A stretch of DNA of 64,000 nt. It comes from Rhodococcus rhodnii NBRC 100604. GTDB taxonomy: Bacteria; Actinomycetota; Actinomycetes; Mycobacteriales; Mycobacteriaceae. Numbering within the stretch: the first letter of the stretch is position 1; each line of letters begins with the position of its first letter. A model generated the notes under the pieces. That model worked only from the letters and a program-made list of their open reading frames with translations, was not told the origin of the DNA and did not search any database. A program made the position numbers and the translations under genes. The stretch spans positions 1-64,000 of the forward strand of contig NZ_BCXD01000001.1 in assembly GCF_001894925.1 (NCBI RefSeq). The letters are read 5' to 3'. Positions 17,251 to 24,919 of the stretch are shown piece by piece.

Positions 17251-17356
17251 GGGAACGTCGGTGTCGAACGGGACGGAACGTGATGTCGAAATGGGATCCT
17301 CCTACCCGAGGGTCGCTGTCCGGGGGCCGCACGGGGCGGCACGTCCTCGCAGTGGA

Positions 17357-17383
17357 CAACAGCTCGGCGGGCTCGCTTGTTCC
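17357..17383 (-). promoter_or_regulatory. ECF-type (SigE/SigH-like) promoter upstream of sigE
   Basis: Reverse-strand GGAAC (17383-17379), 18-base spacer, GTTG (17360-17357). This matches the GGAAC-N17-19-GTT consensus of mycobacterial SigE/SigH. It lies about 60 bases before the AGGAGG site, so sigE is probably autoregulated or under SigH-type control. Confidence 0.65.
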
Positions 17384-17505
17384 GTACGAGATGCGACCAC
17401 TGCACGGATCACTCTCGCGTACGGCCGTGTGTGGGCCGTGTGAACAAGCTGAACCCTTCCTGAGAAAACCGGTCGCGCCTCGCGGCGTCACCGCCACCAC
17501 GGGGA

Positions 17506-17511
17506 TAGCCT
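17506..17511 (+). promoter_or_regulatory. -10 box of a leaderless promoter for the O-methyltransferase
   Basis: TAGCCT is seven bases before GTG 17519 with no ribosome binding site. The divergent sigE promoter is about 120 bases away in the same intergenic region. Confidence 0.6.
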
Positions 17512-17518
17512 CGTCCAC

Positions 17519-18163
17519 GTGCACACAAACGCCGAACGGCTCCTCGATCACGCCGAGGCCACCGTCCGTGAAGACGACGCGCTCGCGGCAGCCCGTGACC
17601 GTGCCGTCGAGGTGGGCGCCGACCCGGTCTCGCCCGCCGTCGGCGCCGCGCTGTCCGTCTTCGCGCGGATGCTCGACGCGAAGTCCGTCGTGGAGGTCGG
17701 GACGGGCGCCGGAGTCAGCAGCATGTGGCTGCTGCGCGGCATGCGCGAGGACGGCGTCCTCACCACCATCGACGCCGAGCCCGAGCATCAGCGGACCGCC
17801 AAGCTGTCGTTCCGGACGTCGGGCATCGCGCCCGCCCGGACGCGCCTGATCAACGGCACCGCGCTCGACGTCCTGCCGCGACTGGCCGACAGCTCGTACG
17901 ACCTCGTCTTCGTCGACTGCGCGCCCGTCGACCATCCGCACTACGTCGCCGAAGGGGTACGCCTGCTGCGCGCCGGTGGCCTCATCGTGTTCCACAACGC
18001 CGGCAACGGCGGCCGTGTGGCCGATCCCACACAGCGCGACCGCACGACCGTCGCGCTGCGCGAGGCCGCGAAGGCACTCGCCGCCGACGACTCGCTGCTC
18101 CAGGTGTTCGTCCCGCTCGGCGACGGCCTGCTGTGCGCGTCGAAGATCGGCGAGGCCGACTAG
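17519..18163 (+). CDS. SAM-dependent O-methyltransferase (Rv1220c-like)
   Basis: A 214-residue protein of the small-molecule O-methyltransferase (caffeoyl-CoA/catechol) class. Motif I is VVEVGTGAGVSSMWLLRGM (about 58-76), then TTIDAEPEHQ, the acidic DLVFVDCAPVDHPHYV, and LRAGGLIVFHNAG. The substrate is not predictable. It is divergent from sigE as in M. tuberculosis. The end of the gene is followed by an imperfect direct copy of its last 21 bases (18140-18160 and 18170-18191), a small tandem duplication. Confidence 0.88.
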   Translation: MHTNAERLLDHAEATVREDDALAAARDRAVEVGADPVSPAVGAALSVFARMLDAKSVVEVGTGAGVSSMWLLRGMREDGVLTTIDAEPEHQRTAKLSFRTSGIAPARTRLINGTALDVLPRLADSSYDLVFVDCAPVDHPHYVAEGVRLLRAGGLIVFHNAGNGGRVADPTQRDRTTVALREAAKALAADDSLLQVFVPLGDGLLCASKIGEAD

Positions 18164-18207
18164 CGCGGCTCGAAGGATCGGCGAGGCCGACCGACCAGGG
18201 GCAGGCG

Positions 18208-19422
18208 TCAGATCCAGACGCCCTTGCCGATCGTGACGACGCCGCCCTTGCTCACGGCGAACCGGCCACGATCGCGTTCGAGGTCGACGCCGATGATCTC
18301 ACCGTCGCCGACGACGACGTTCTTGTCGAGGATCGCCTTGCGGACGACGGCGCCCTTGCCGATCCGGACACCCGGCATCAGGACGCTGCCCTCGACGGTC
18401 GCGCCCTCCTCGACCATGACGTTCGAGCTGAGCACCGAGTTGCGGACGGTCGCCGACGACAGGATCGATCCCGCGCCGACGATGGACTCCTGCGCGAGCC
18501 CGCCCTGCACGAACTTCGCGGGCGGGAGGTTCTCCGTCTCGCCGCGAATCGGCCAGCGGCGGTTGTAGAGGTTGAACACGGGGTGCACCGAGACGAGGTC
18601 CATGTGCGCGTCGTAGAACGCGTCGATCGTGCCGACGTCGCGCCAGTAGCCGCGATCGCGATCGGTCGCGCCCGGCACGACGTTGTCCTTGAAGTCGTAG
18701 ACGTGCGCGGCACCGGCCGCGACGAGCGCGGGGATGATGTCGCCGCCCATGTCGTGATCGGAATCCGAGTTCTCCGAGTCGGCACGGATCGCGTCGACCA
18801 GCACCTTGGTCGTGAAGACGTAGTTGCCCATCGACGCGAACGTCGCGTTGGGGTCGTCGGGCGTCCCGGGGGGATGCGCGGGCTTCTCGAGGAACTGCGT
18901 GATGCGACCCGACTCGTCGCTGTCGATGCAGCCGAACGCGAACGCCTCGCTGCGCGGCACCCGGATGCCGGCGACGGTGACGCCCGCGCCGGACTCGATG
19001 TGCCGCTGCACCATCTGCTCGGGGTCCATCCGGTACACGTGATCGGCACCGAAGACGACGATGTACTCGGGATCCTCGTCGTACACGAGGTTGAGCGACT
19101 GCAGGATGGCGTCGGCCGAGCCGGTGTACCAGCGCGGGCCGAGACGCTGCTGCGCGGGAACCGGGGTGATGTACTCGCCCGTGAATCCCGACAGCCGCCA
19201 CGTCTGCGAGATGTGGCGGTCGAGCGAATGCGACTTGTACTGCGTCAGGACGCAGATCCGCAGGAAACCGGCGTTGACGAGATTGCTCAGCACGAAGTCG
19301 ATCAGCCGGTACGCCCCACCGAAGGGAACAGCCGGCTTGGCCCGGTCCGCCGTGAGGGGGTAGAGGCGCTTTCCCTCGCCTCCGGCGAGCACGATTCCGA
19401 GCACATGCGGCTGACTTCTCAC
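18208..19422 (-). CDS. glgC: ADP-glucose pyrophosphorylase GlgC
   Basis: A 404-residue nucleotidyltransferase making ADP-glucose from ATP and glucose-1-phosphate, feeding alpha-glucan and glycogen synthesis. Marks are [26 protein letters not shown] at the N-terminus, [29 protein letters not shown] and a C-terminal left-handed beta-helix ([36 protein letters not shown]). GTG 19422 is chosen from the family start and a TAGGTT box seven bases upstream. It is divergent from glgM across 87 bases. Confidence 0.95.
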   Translation of the reverse strand: MRSQPHVLGIVLAGGEGKRLYPLTADRAKPAVPFGGAYRLIDFVLSNLVNAGFLRICVLTQYKSHSLDRHISQTWRLSGFTGEYITPVPAQQRLGPRWYTGSADAILQSLNLVYDEDPEYIVVFGADHVYRMDPEQMVQRHIESGAGVTVAGIRVPRSEAFAFGCIDSDESGRITQFLEKPAHPPGTPDDPNATFASMGNYVFTTKVLVDAIRADSENSDSDHDMGGDIIPALVAAGAAHVYDFKDNVVPGATDRDRGYWRDVGTIDAFYDAHMDLVSVHPVFNLYNRRWPIRGETENLPPAKFVQGGLAQESIVGAGSILSSATVRNSVLSSNVMVEEGATVEGSVLMPGVRIGKGAVVRKAILDKNVVVGDGEIIGVDLERDRGRFAVSKGGVVTIGKGVWI

Positions 19423-19429
19423 GAGAAAC

Positions 19430-19435
19430 AACCTA
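19430..19435 (-). promoter_or_regulatory. -10 box of a leaderless promoter for glgC
   Basis: Reverse-strand TAGGTT is seven bases before GTG 19422. Confidence 0.5.
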
Positions 19436-19497
19436 TCCGTCGCGGCTGGTGCGTGCAGGAAACCTCCGCGAACACGGCGCGGCGAGACGGGCTCGGA

Positions 19498-19503
19498 TAC
19501 CGT
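19498..19503 (+). promoter_or_regulatory. -10 box of a leaderless promoter for glgM
   Basis: TACCGT is six bases before GTG 19510. It is divergent from the glgC box, so both genes appear leaderless. Confidence 0.5.
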
Positions 19504-19509
19504 GAGTTC

Positions 19510-20712
19510 GTGCGGGTGGCGATGATGACTCGGGAGTATCCACCCGAGGTGTACGGCGGTGCCGGCGTACACGTGACACAGCTGGTCGAGCAGCTGCGGC
19601 GGCTCTGTACGGTCGACGTGCACTGCATGGGCGTACCGCGTGACGACGCGATCGTCGCCGACCCCGATCCGGCCCTCGCACACGCGAATGCGGCGTTGCG
19701 CACACTGTCCGCCGAGCTGCGAATGGTCGACGACGCCGCGAGCGCCGACGTCGTCCATTCGCACACGTGGTACACGGGCCTCGCTGGTCATCTCGCGGCC
19801 GAGTTGTACGACGTCCCGCACATTCTCACGGCCCATTCGCTCGAACCGCGCCGGCCGTGGAAGGCCGAGCAGTTGGGCGGCGGCTATCGCATCTCGTCGT
19901 GGTCCGAACGCAACGCCGTCGCGTACGCGGACGCCGTCGTCGCGGTGAGCGGCGGCATGCGGCTCGACGTCCTCGCCGCGTATCCGGACGTCGATCCGGC
20001 GCGGGTCCACGTCGTGCGCAACGGAATCGACACCGCGGTGTGGCACCCGGGACAACCGGCATCCGGCGGCTCCGCGGCGGCCGCCGGCGCAGATGCCGAC
20101 GACGACGTCGTGGCGCGGCTGGGGGTGGATCGCTCGCGGCCGATCGCGGTCTTCGTCGGCCGGATCACGCGCCAGAAGGGCGTCGGGCATCTCGTCGCCG
20201 CCGCGCACGAGTTCGACCCCGACATCCAGCTCGTGCTGTGCGCGGGCGCCCCCGACACCCCCGAGATCGCGGCGGAGACCGAACGCGCCGTCACCGAGCT
20301 CGCAGCACACCGCAGCGGCGTGTTCTGGGTGCGCGAGATGCTGCCCACCGAGCAGGTGCGGCAACTCCTTGCCGCGGCGACGGTGTTCGTGTGCCCGTCG
20401 GTCTACGAGCCGCTCGGCATCGTCAACCTCGAAGCGATGGCATGCGAGACCGCCGTCGTCGCGTCGGACGTCGGCGGCATCCCCGAGGTCGTCGCCGACG
20501 GCGACACCGGCCGCCTCGTGCACTACGACCCGCTGGACACCGACGGCTTCGAGGCCGGCCTCGCACGGGCCGTCTCGGAGGTGTGCGCCGACCCCGCACT
20601 CGCGGCCCGGATGGGGCACGCGGGCCGGATGCGGGCGGTCGCCGAGTTCTCGTGGGCTCAGATCGCACGCGAGACGCTCGCCGTCTACACGGACGTCCTC
20701 GCTCGCCGCTGA
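19510..20712 (+). CDS. glgM: GT4 glycosyltransferase GlgM (alpha-maltose-1-phosphate synthase, glycogen-synthase-like)
   Basis: A 400-residue GT4 enzyme. The N-terminal [21 protein letters not shown] holds the donor-loop glycine pair. [17 protein letters not shown] and [20 protein letters not shown] are typical of actinobacterial GlgM/GlgA. The C-terminal half has [13 protein letters not shown] and [17 protein letters not shown] with the catalytic Glu region. In mycobacteria this enzyme uses ADP-glucose from GlgC and glucose-1-phosphate to make maltose-1-phosphate for the GlgE route. A 12-residue Gly/Ala/Ser/Asp insert around residues 180-195 is a local low-complexity expansion. Confidence 0.93.
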   Translation: MRVAMMTREYPPEVYGGAGVHVTQLVEQLRRLCTVDVHCMGVPRDDAIVADPDPALAHANAALRTLSAELRMVDDAASADVVHSHTWYTGLAGHLAAELYDVPHILTAHSLEPRRPWKAEQLGGGYRISSWSERNAVAYADAVVAVSGGMRLDVLAAYPDVDPARVHVVRNGIDTAVWHPGQPASGGSAAAAGADADDDVVARLGVDRSRPIAVFVGRITRQKGVGHLVAAAHEFDPDIQLVLCAGAPDTPEIAAETERAVTELAAHRSGVFWVREMLPTEQVRQLLAAATVFVCPSVYEPLGIVNLEAMACETAVVASDVGGIPEVVADGDTGRLVHYDPLDTDGFEAGLARAVSEVCADPALAARMGHAGRMRAVAEFSWAQIARETLAVYTDVLARR

Positions 20713-20770
20713 TTCCTGGTGCCGCTGATCCCTGGTGCGCCGGTGACGGCCGATCCCCGCTGGCGAGCCG

Positions 20771-21607
20771 CTATCGGGCGGGGCGGAACACCGAGATCGT
20801 CGCCGACGCCGTGACATCCGTCCGCTCCGCCATCCCGGCAGCGAGCGCGGTGATCTCGTCCGCGGCGAGGTGCCGAGCCGACGGCCCCATCCCGACGACG
20901 TTCGCGACGTCCCCGCGGCTCAGCGACATCGTGAACTCGACGGTCCGGTGGCCCGTGCGCTCGAACCGGCCGCGCGCGGCGTCGTCGAGCCGCGCGAGCT
21001 TGCGGTCGTCGACGTGCACGAGGCCGAGCACCGACACCAGCTCGGCCAGGTGCCGATCGGTCGGCGTCAGGACGACGAGCGTGCCGTCGCCGCGCAGCAC
21101 CCGCCGGCTCTCCTCGGTGTTGCGCGGCGCGAACACGCACATCACGTGGGTGAGTGCGCCGTCACGAATCGGCAGGCGCCCCCACGCATCCGCGACGACC
21201 GCCCCGATCCGGGGATCAGCCCGCGCGATGCGTCGGGCTGCGGGCTTGGAGACGTCGAGACCGACCGCGACAGACCCAGGACCCAGTACCCGCGCGAGAT
21301 AGAAACCGGTGCCGGCACCGAGCTCGGCGATCGCCCGCTCCTCGACTGCGGTCGACTGCGCGACGACCTCGGCGAGCGCGTCCGCGAACGGATCGAAGTG
21401 CCCGGCACCCAGGAACTCCTCGCGCGCGTCCAGCATCGCCGTCGAGTCGCCCTCGAACTTCAGGCCCGCACCGGCAGCGAGCGTCACGTAGCCCTGCCGT
21501 GCGATGTCGAAGCCGTGCCCGAGCTGGCACACCAGCGTGCGCTCGTCACGAACCAGATCGTGCCCGCACACGGGGCATGCCAGCAGACCGACGACCTCGT
21601 CGAGCAT
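20771..21607 (-). CDS. 23S rRNA (guanine) methyltransferase, RlmA/TlrB-like
   Basis: A 278-residue protein. An N-terminal zinc finger (Cys11, Cys14, Cys27, His31 in [21 protein letters not shown]) is followed by GYVTLAAG and a class I methyltransferase fold with motif [19 protein letters not shown]. The order matches RlmA(I)/RlmA(II), which methylate G745 or G748 of 23S rRNA; TlrB-type members give tylosin resistance. Which guanine is modified cannot be told. ATG 21607 follows an AAGGGA site. It is convergent with glgM. Confidence 0.85.
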   Translation of the reverse strand: MLDEVVGLLACPVCGHDLVRDERTLVCQLGHGFDIARQGYVTLAAGAGLKFEGDSTAMLDAREEFLGAGHFDPFADALAEVVAQSTAVEERAIAELGAGTGFYLARVLGPGSVAVGLDVSKPAARRIARADPRIGAVVADAWGRLPIRDGALTHVMCVFAPRNTEESRRVLRGDGTLVVLTPTDRHLAELVSVLGLVHVDDRKLARLDDAARGRFERTGHRTVEFTMSLSRGDVANVVGMGPSARHLAADEITALAAGMAERTDVTASATISVFRPAR

Positions 21608-21699
21608 CGCGGATCCCTTCCCGCCGCCCGAGCGGCGATCCCCCGAAACGGCCGTGGACCCTGCCGAGTGCCGGCAGGGTCCACGCACAGGCGCGAATG

Positions 21700-21870
21700 T
21701 CAGGCGCTGGTGACCGACTTCAGTTCGTCGCCGAGCGCGGCCGCTTCGTCGGGTGTGAGTTCGACGACCAGACGTCCACCACCCTCGAGCGGAACCCGCA
21801 TGACGATGCCTCGCCCTTCTTTGGTTGCTTCGAGGGGACCGTCCCCGGTCCGGGGCTTCATGGCCGCCAT
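21700..21870 (-). CDS. DUF3117 small protein (Rv1211-like)
   Basis: A 56-residue protein, MAAMKPRTGDGPLEATKEGR onward, ending GDELKSVTSA. This is the almost invariant DUF3117 sequence of Actinobacteria. ATG 21870 is chosen from the conserved start and a GGAGG nine bases upstream; an upstream in-frame extension is not part of the family. Function unknown. The strong conservation suggests an essential or structural partner role. Confidence 0.92.
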   Translation of the reverse strand: MAAMKPRTGDGPLEATKEGRGIVMRVPLEGGGRLVVELTPDEAAALGDELKSVTSA

Positions 21871-22032
21871 CCTCTGCTCCCTCCAGATCTGCGCCGCTGC
21901 GCGCTGCGCGTCGACCAATGGTTCCGATCCCTCGCGGGATCACAGGATCATTGTTCCCTATAACCCGCGAATCCGGGAATGCGAGGCACCTCCCGGCGTG
22001 GTGACGGGCCCGGGGGTGCGTCGCCGACGACG

Positions 22033-22608
22033 CTAGCGCCGTGGGTCGTTCGGCGAGAACCGGCATGCGGCGACGTGATCGTCGACCATGCCGGTCGCCT
22101 GCATGAGGGCGTACGCCGTCGTCGGGCCGACGAAGCGGAAACCGCGCCGTTTGAGTTCGCGCGCCATCGCCGTCGACTCCGGTGTCGTCGCGGGGACGTC
22201 GGCGTCCGTCCGAGGGCGCGGCGGACGGGGATCGGGTGCGAACGACCACAACAGCGAATCGAGGTCGGTACAACCGAGTTCGATGACGGCGCGCGCGTTG
22301 CCGATCGCCGCGTCGATCTTGGCACGGTTGCGCACGATCGACGCATCCGTGAGGAGTCGCTGGACGTCGTCGTCGCCGAACTCCGCGACGGCGTCGACGT
22401 CGAACCCGGCGAACGCACGCCGGAAGGACTCGCGTTTGCGGAGGATCGTCAGCCACGACAGGCCCGACTGGAACGCCTCGAGCACCAGCCGCTCGTACAG
22501 CGCGTCGCGGCCGTGGACGGGCCTGCCCCACTCGGTGTCGTGATAGTCGCGTTAGAGCGTCGTGCCGTCGCGATCGACCGCCCACGCGCAGCGGACCGGA
22601 TCGGTCAT
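22033..22608 (-). pseudogene. tagA: DNA-3-methyladenine glycosylase I (tagA), interrupted by in-frame ochre codon
   Basis: From ATG 22608 the frame reads MTDPVRCAWAVDRDGTTL, then TAA (22554-22552), then RDYHDTEWGRPVHGRDAL and the whole rest of Tag. The family has Tyr at this position (LYRDYHDTEWG). The zinc ligands (Cys7, His of YHDTEW, His and Cys of VDDHVAAC) and VGPTTAYALMQATGMV are all present, so the remainder is undamaged. As read, only an 18-residue peptide is made. The first internal GTG start, before LEAFQSGL, would lose the N-terminal zinc ligands. Tag removes 3-methyladenine from alkylated DNA. ATG overlaps the stop of the DivIVA-domain gene. Confidence 0.85.
22552..22554 (-). other. 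In-frame TAA inside tagA
   Basis: Reverse-strand TAA at a conserved Tyr position, codon 19. One C-to-A change from TAC would create it. The downstream frame is intact. Confidence 0.9.
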
Positions 22609-22928
22609 GACGTCGTACCGTGGTCGTCGCCGGTGCCGCTGCCGTGCGCCTCGTGCTCGGCGAGCCGGTAGCGCAGCGCGTCGATCTCGTCGCCGAGCCT
22701 GGCGAGCGCCCAGTCGACCTCGCTCGCCTTGTAGCCGCGCACCGTCTGCTGGAACCGCAGGGCGCGCACGTCGTCTCCCGTGACGTCGACGGCCGGAAGC
22801 ACCGTGGGCGTCGTCCCGGCCGGGAGCGGCGCCATCTCCTCGGACCTCCCGAAGACCGCACTCGCCACGAAGTACAGGACGGCACCGACGACGAGCATCA
22901 CGAGCAGGTACAGGACGACCGTGAGCAT
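22605..22928 (-). CDS. Membrane-anchored DivIVA-domain protein (Rv1209-like)
   Basis: A 107-residue protein. An N-terminal membrane helix (VVLYLLVMLVVGAVLYFVASAVFG) is followed by a linker and a DivIVA-type N-domain (DVTGDDVRALRFQQTVRGYKASEVDWALARLGDEIDALR, about 50-90). Such proteins bind curved membrane or interact with polar-growth factors; the role here is inferred. Its TGA overlaps the tagA ATG (ATGA), an arrangement that would couple translation of tagA to it. Confidence 0.8.
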   Translation of the reverse strand: MLTVVLYLLVMLVVGAVLYFVASAVFGRSEEMAPLPAGTTPTVLPAVDVTGDDVRALRFQQTVRGYKASEVDWALARLGDEIDALRYRLAEHEAHGSGTGDDHGTTS

Positions 22929-23011
22929 GCGTCGATGGTGTCACGCGCGGCCGACACGCACACGCGCGAGCCCCGCACCGACAGTCGGTGCTGGGCTCGC
23001 GTACGTCACCG

Positions 23012-23968
23012 TCAGCGGTGGACCGTGTTCATCGGCGGCCGATCGCCGAGCGAGACCTCCGTGGTGACCGGGACGAAACTGTCGCCGTCGACGAGGAACT
23101 GCGTGAGCCCCTGCTTCGAGTCCTCGATGCCGCAGCGCCCCAGCAGCGTTCCGATGATCTGCCGGCTCATGACGCCGAGCTCGGAGAGCGGCCGGTTGCG
23201 ATGCTTGCGCACACCGAGATTGACCTGCCCGATCCCGCCGAGCCCGTAGCGCTCGAAGCTGTCCAGCAGCAGCCCGATCTCGACGCCGTAACCGGGCGCG
23301 AACGGCACGGACGACAGCAGCTCGCGGGTGCCCGCGTACTCGCCCCCGAGCGGCTGGAGCACGCTCGTGAGTTCGGGACGCAGCGCCGCGAGCAACGGCC
23401 GCGCGACGAGTTCGGTGACCCGGCCGCCGCCGTGCGCCTCCTCGATCCCCGCGCCGCGCAGCGGTCTCCGGTAGTAGCCCTTCACGAGCTGGATGCCGTC
23501 CGCCGTGAGCATCGGACCGAGCAGTTTGGGCACGAACATCGGATCCGGATCGATGAGATCCGAGTCGACGAACGCGATGAGATCACCCGTGCTCGCCGCG
23601 ATACCGCGCCACAGCACCTCGCCCTTGCCCGGCCGCGGCGGAAGCGACGGCACGGCCTCTTCACGGGTGAAGACCGTCGCACCCGCCCGGCGTGCGCATT
23701 CGACGGTGCGGTCCGTCGACCCCGAGTCGAGCACGATCAGCTCGTCCACGAGCCCGCCGAGCAACGGCCGGATGGTGTCGAGCACTCCCGCGACGGTGTG
23801 CTCCTCGTTCAGCGCGGGAAGCACCACCGAGACGGTGCGGCCACGCTTGGCCTTCTCGAGTCCGGCGACCGTCCACTCGGGGCGGTCCCACGTGTTGGCG
23901 TCCGTCCAGCTCACATCGGACGCGACCGGCAGATCGGTGTGCGGCGTCGCCGCTCGTGTCAGGGTCAT
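23012..23968 (-). CDS. gpgS: Glucosyl-3-phosphoglycerate synthase GpgS
   Basis: A 318-residue GT81 glycosyltransferase. It transfers glucose from UDP-glucose to 3-phosphoglycerate, the first step of methylglucose lipopolysaccharide synthesis. Marks are VSVVLPALNEEHTVAGVLD, IVLDSGSTDRTVE, metal-binding Asp135-Ser-Asp137 (IAFVDSDLIDP) and GYGVEIGLLLD. ATG 23968 overlaps the folP2 stop (ATGA). The open frame upstream is overlap with folP2, not an extension. Confidence 0.95.
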   Translation of the reverse strand: MTLTRAATPHTDLPVASDVSWTDANTWDRPEWTVAGLEKAKRGRTVSVVLPALNEEHTVAGVLDTIRPLLGGLVDELIVLDSGSTDRTVECARRAGATVFTREEAVPSLPPRPGKGEVLWRGIAASTGDLIAFVDSDLIDPDPMFVPKLLGPMLTADGIQLVKGYYRRPLRGAGIEEAHGGGRVTELVARPLLAALRPELTSVLQPLGGEYAGTRELLSSVPFAPGYGVEIGLLLDSFERYGLGGIGQVNLGVRKHRNRPLSELGVMSRQIIGTLLGRCGIEDSKQGLTQFLVDGDSFVPVTTEVSLGDRPPMNTVHR

Positions 23969-24864
23969 ACGAGCCCCCGGATCGTTCGGACGGGCGCTCG
24001 GCGGCCCGTGATGGCTGCCACCATGTCGACGACGCGCCGGGTCGAGGCGACCTCGTGCACGCGGAAGACGCGGGCTCCCCCTGCTGCGGCCAAAGCTGTC
24101 GCTGCCAATGTTCCCTCCAACCGCTCGTCGAGTTCCACCCCCAGAGTCTCCCCCACGAAATCCTTGTTGCTCAGGGCCATGAGCACTGGCCACCCGGTGT
24201 TTACAAGAACGTCCACTCGACGCAACAGGGCAAGGCCGTGGAAGGTGTTCTTGCCGAAATCGTGGGTCGGATCGACCAGAATCGAGTCTCTCGGGACACC
24301 CAGATCGGCTGCTCGCTCGGCGGCGGTGACGACCTCGGTGACGACGTCGGTGACGACGTCGGCGTACCGCACCCGGAACGGCCGGGTCCGCGGGACGGCC
24401 CCGCCCGTGTGCGAGCACACGATGCCCGCGCCGGTCTCGGCCGCGACGGCGACGAGGTCGGGATCGTGCCCGGCCCACGTGTCGTTGACGAGATCGGCAC
24501 CCTCGGCCCGCGCGGCGCGCGCGACGTCGCTGCGCCACGTGTCGACGCTGACCACGATCTCGGGGTGCCGACTCCGGATCGCGGCGACGAACGGGACGAC
24601 CCGCCGCATCTCCTCCGCGGTGTCGACCTCGACGCCCGGCCCGGCCTTGACTCCCCCGACGTCGACGATGTCCGCGCCCTCGTCGACCGCGCGCGCGACG
24701 GCGGCCATCGCGGGCCTGTCCTCGAACGTCGCCCCGCGGTCGTAGAACGAATCCGGGGTGCGGTTGACGATCGCCATCACGAGCGCGCGATCGGTCGCCA
24801 CGGGGCGTCCGCACAGCGTCGAGGAGGGCTCCGGGATGCGGTGCTCGGCGCGCGGCGCTGTCAT
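23965..24864 (-). CDS. folP2: Dihydropteroate synthase homologue FolP2
   Basis: A 299-residue TIM-barrel protein of the DHPS family (MAIVNRTPDSFYDRGATF, DEGADIVDVGGVKAGPG, VSVDTWRSDVARAA, LVNDTWAG, HDFGKNTFHGL). VGGVKAGPGVEVD and the gpgS neighbourhood identify the FolP2 branch, whose mycobacterial member lacks clear DHPS activity (family knowledge). A low-complexity DVVTDVVTEVVT run, encoded by GACGTCGGTGAC repeats, lies near residue 170. It is translationally coupled to gpgS. Confidence 0.9.
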   Translation of the reverse strand: MTAPRAEHRIPEPSSTLCGRPVATDRALVMAIVNRTPDSFYDRGATFEDRPAMAAVARAVDEGADIVDVGGVKAGPGVEVDTAEEMRRVVPFVAAIRSRHPEIVVSVDTWRSDVARAARAEGADLVNDTWAGHDPDLVAVAAETGAGIVCSHTGGAVPRTRPFRVRYADVVTDVVTEVVTAAERAADLGVPRDSILVDPTHDFGKNTFHGLALLRRVDVLVNTGWPVLMALSNKDFVGETLGVELDERLEGTLAATALAAAGGARVFRVHEVASTRRVVDMVAAITGRRAPVRTIRGLV

Positions 24865-24919
24865 GACCCGATTCTTCCAGAGGTCGCGGCGGTGCCGGTC
24901 GACGCGCCCGCCCGGACAG

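Noticed and set aside
20713-20770. Short direct repeat CTGATYCCTGGTGC between glgM and the rlmA-like gene
   Set aside because: Only two imperfect copies, too short to call an element; probably local duplication.
4914-22554. Genetic-code change with TAA read as tyrosine
   Set aside because: Two sites among many hundreds of tyrosines, one of them in a gene with a second lesion, fit mutation or error better; kept only as a testable alternative.
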